Of a stretch of 17,437 nt of DNA, positions 16,601 to 17,437 are shown one piece after another. The position numbers and the translations under genes are program-made. Origin of the DNA: CAYFSC01 sp964345695 (GTDB lineage: Bacteria; Bacteroidota; Rhodothermia; Rhodothermales; Salinibacteraceae); assembly GCA_964345695.1 (NCBI GenBank), contig CAYFSC010000051.1, positions 1 to 17,437 on the forward strand, written 5' to 3'. Position 1 is the stretch's first letter. Every line of letters begins with the position of its first letter. The notes under the pieces were generated by a model, which had not been told where the DNA came from, ran no database searches, and was given only the letters and a program-made list of their open reading frames with translations.

Positions 16601-17053
16601 CTGCACCTGTGCGAGGGCGTACGCCGCGGGAACGAGCGACGAGTCCGCGTCGAGCGCGCGTTGGAGAAACGTGGCGGCCTGTTCCAAGTCGCCGTTCTCG
16701 CGCGCCACTTCGGCGGAGAGGAAGAGAATCTGCGCGTCGTCGGGCGCGAGGTCACGGGCGTCTGCGAGGCGATCGGCTGCGGTCTGGAAGTCACGCTGAC
16801 GCAGGGCCAGAACGCCCTGGTTGGCCGGAATGGCCGGCTCATTTGAGACGAGCTGAGCGGCCTCGTCCAACTGCTGCCGGGCCCGCTGAAGCTCCCCCAC
16901 CTGGATGGCCGCCACGCCCGTGTAAAATGCCGACACCACGTCTTTGTAAGCGGTGCTCGACGGGTCGGGCGGCGAGGGCGTGCAGGCGGTCCATCCAACC
17001 GCCCCGATGCCCAGAAGCACCGGGAAAAGACAAAGGCGAAGCAGGCGAGCCAT
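13604..17053 (-). CDS. TPR, FG-GAP and ASPIC/UnbV-domain lipoprotein with long C-terminal extension
   Basis: A 1149-aa exported protein. The frame opens at 17152, but the ATG at 17053 gives a signal peptide (LLRLCLFPVLLGIGAVG) with lipobox-like WTAC, so Cys24 may be lipidated. The upstream extension lacks signal character and runs over a putative promoter. Residues 35-250 are TPR-like helices (for example AAIQVGELQRARQQLDEAAQ, AATFLQRALDADSSLVPAAY). Residues 350-620 hold FG-GAP-type repeats: DYDYDYDLDVAL (356), DLDMEGDVDLVV (408), DLDADGDPDAVF (456), DADQDGSLDLIA (506), DVDNNGALDLVA (560) and DVQDRGRLDLVA (603). Residues 648-712 are an ASPIC/UnbV domain (IGGEVEMRAGLLF, VHFGLGEQVGANVARILWPNG). 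Residues 718-1149 are unassigned, opening with CPWVFTHNGKDLQFVTDFLW, a motif I associate with other large UnbV proteins. Function unknown. It is probably a surface or periplasmic partner of the downstream UnbV-UnbU pair. Confidence 0.82.
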   Translation of the reverse strand: MARLLRLCLFPVLLGIGAVGWTACTPSPPDPSSTAYKDVVSAFYTGVAAIQVGELQRARQQLDEAAQLVSNEPAIPANQGVLALRQRDFQTAADRLADARDLAPDDAQILFLSAEVARENGDLEQAATFLQRALDADSSLVPAAYALAQVQEQRGDAAAALQATERLTVLAPGNLVAWLTRARLAAKQGAADAFRSSLSRIDTLVTAAPERARRALQQVQSLAEDGSLQQAATEIAFLETALKPLPLYQQSQRAVATGPGRSDLLLTRFRWMQTPTPQPAPIDSALAFPADTLDQGAGPWSWAGTLALLGESPPNVLVANGETVEIGLGFQRTRELSFPGGASNTAPERHGIAGLDYDYDYDLDVALAGRGGVRLYRHGRNSQFEDVTADALPASVRQTPAVGAWAADLDMEGDVDLVVAPVEGAPLVLRNNGDGTFETQRLFDGVERLRDFDWADLDADGDPDAVFLDADGQLHVHWNHRRAVPRFRPASLPSPLDRVLDVGVADADQDGSLDLIALHADGTLRRLSYTDTGWTTAAILSWDASLADRSVDDVRLFTGDVDNNGALDLVASTPDAGQVWLHGPSGYYASDAGLDGHVFGVADVQDRGRLDLVALTDDGTAVRLAGQGEKDYQSVRMQPQAARAQGDRRINSFGIGGEVEMRAGLLFQKQVINGPLVHFGLGEQVGANVARILWPNGTVQAEFDLLSTQTVQTRQRLKGSCPWVFTHNGKDLQFVTDFLWRTALGLRINAQGPAQVIHSIDWIKMGADALAPRNGQYDVRITGELWESHFFDHVSLLTVDHPDDTRVFVNETFRLPAPEQTLHVTGPLQPIQTALDLEGRDVTRTIRERDGKHVDTFDLQGYQGLAEEHAVELHLGSDVPADGPVWLVASGWVYPTDSSINLAISQGNHETPHGVRLEVPDGNGGWTVAKDDLGFPAGKNKTMMIDLQDVIGPEGPRRIRLRTNMEIYWDRIAWAEGRPDVQIDTTRINPATAELRYRGFSVTHKPKRSVPEAPVYDTLRATTQIWRDLEGYHTRFGDVRELITAIDDRYVIMNAGDEMALRFDAPASPPDGHTRDFVLIGDGWVKDGDYNTGHSRTVRPLPYHGLDDYTRPPQPLTEDPAYQMHPEDWKEYHTRYVTPRRHQRALAFR

Positions 17054-17145
17054 GGAAGACACAGAAGAAACGGGGAGAACATACGGGAGCCCGTCGGCCG
17101 AGGGACGCGCGGTGGGGGCTAGAGCACGGCCGGAAGAGCCCTTGT

Positions 17146-17174
17146 AAATCAACGAATCGTTGCCGATTTGTCAA
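17146..17174 (-). promoter_or_regulatory. Possible promoter of the TPR-UnbV gene
   Basis: On the minus strand a perfect TTGACA (17169-17174) is followed after 17 nt by TGATTT (17146-17151), a poor -10; TTTACA, three bases further on, is an alternative. It lies about 95 nt upstream of the chosen start at 17053, inside the frame of the rejected longer start. Bacteroidota promoters usually deviate from this consensus, so this is tentative. Confidence 0.3.
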
Positions 17175-17333
17175 GTCGTCACCTCCGAACCCCCGTCCCC
17201 GGCGGTTGTACAGACAAACCTCGTCGTTGGACGAGCGTAACGTTCAAGAACCGCTGACAGATCCGGTCGCGCCGCGCGAATCCCTCCAAGGCGCCCGGCC
17301 GCGCTCGCCTCCGTTCCAACACGCATTGTACTC

Positions 17334-17437
17334 ATGCTTCGATCCCGACTTCTGCTTGCGTGTCTCGCTGTCGTCCTCTGGGGGACGGGCTGCACTTCTG
17401 GCGTGGATCCGGCGGAGGTGCAGGATCCTGAACCCCT
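17334..17437 (+). CDS. Lipoprotein, N-terminal fragment (runs off the window)
   Basis: The first 34 codons are visible and the frame is still open at the window end. The N-terminus is a typical lipoprotein signal: MLRSRLLLACLAVVLWGTGC, with a lipobox-like GTGC that makes Cys20 the lipidation site, followed by a polar, acidic linker (TSGVDPAEVQDPEP). It is divergent from the TPR-UnbV gene, with 280 nt between the two starts. Nothing of the mature domain is visible, so no function can be given. There is no Shine-Dalgarno sequence. Confidence 0.7.
   Translation, partial: MLRSRLLLACLAVVLWGTGCTSGVDPAEVQDPEP

Noticed and set aside
17054..17152. Upstream start for the TPR-UnbV gene
   Set aside because: The 33 extra residues would precede an intact lipoprotein signal peptide, and the segment overlaps a putative promoter.
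1..17437. CRISPR array, tRNA or rRNA genes, insertion sequence
   Set aside because: I saw no regularly spaced direct repeats, no cloverleaf candidates, no rRNA-like sequence and no transposase or integrase reading frame.

Overview
This is a GC-rich, high-coding-density chromosomal window. It most resembles a member of the Bacteroidota/Rhodothermota group (Salinibacter-like relatives). Three things suggest this: lipoproteins and outer-membrane barrels with PKD and OmpA-type domains, FG-GAP/UnbV (CRTAC1-type) proteins, and no Shine-Dalgarno sequence in front of any gene start I checked. The assignment is inferred from gene content; there is no rRNA or marker gene here.

Layout. Positions 1-910 hold no gene I can support. 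At 911-3505 two plus-strand paralogues encode envelope proteins: a PKD-PKD-OmpA lipoprotein, and a beta-barrel-PKD-PKD-OmpA protein. Each is followed by a strong hairpin. They share a 98-nt tract of perfect identity, which looks like recent gene conversion. At 3726-4385 a minus-strand gene encodes a small outer-membrane beta-barrel. At 4606-7601 a compact minus-strand set reads, in transcription order, flavin-reductase-like protein, M20 metallopeptidase (carboxypeptidase G2 type), and P-loop NTPase related to the DUF1611/BioD fold; gaps are about 50 nt. Diverging from it at 7836-9080 is a Gfo/Idh/MocA-type oxidoreductase.

The right half (9190-17053, minus strand) is the most interesting part. 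In transcription order it holds a 1149-aa TPR + FG-GAP + ASPIC/UnbV lipoprotein with a long unassigned C-terminal region; a 455-nt intergenic stretch with a nested 130-nt inverted repeat; a 598-aa FG-GAP + ASPIC/UnbV protein; a membrane protein of the NqrB/RnfD (UnbU-like) family whose start overlaps the previous stop by 4 nt; and a lipoprotein quinoprotein (PQQ-type sugar/aldose dehydrogenase). The UnbV-UnbU pair corresponds to the E3/E4 genes known from enediyne clusters, but no polyketide synthase is present in this window. It may therefore be a stand-alone envelope redox or surface-protein module of unknown function. The window ends inside a divergent lipoprotein gene starting at 17334.

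In working terms, the window is dominated by exported and envelope proteins (two OmpA/PKD proteins, a barrel, two UnbV proteins, UnbU, a quinoprotein, a terminal lipoprotein). A small cytoplasmic catabolic or redox operon and one sugar-type oxidoreductase lie in the middle.
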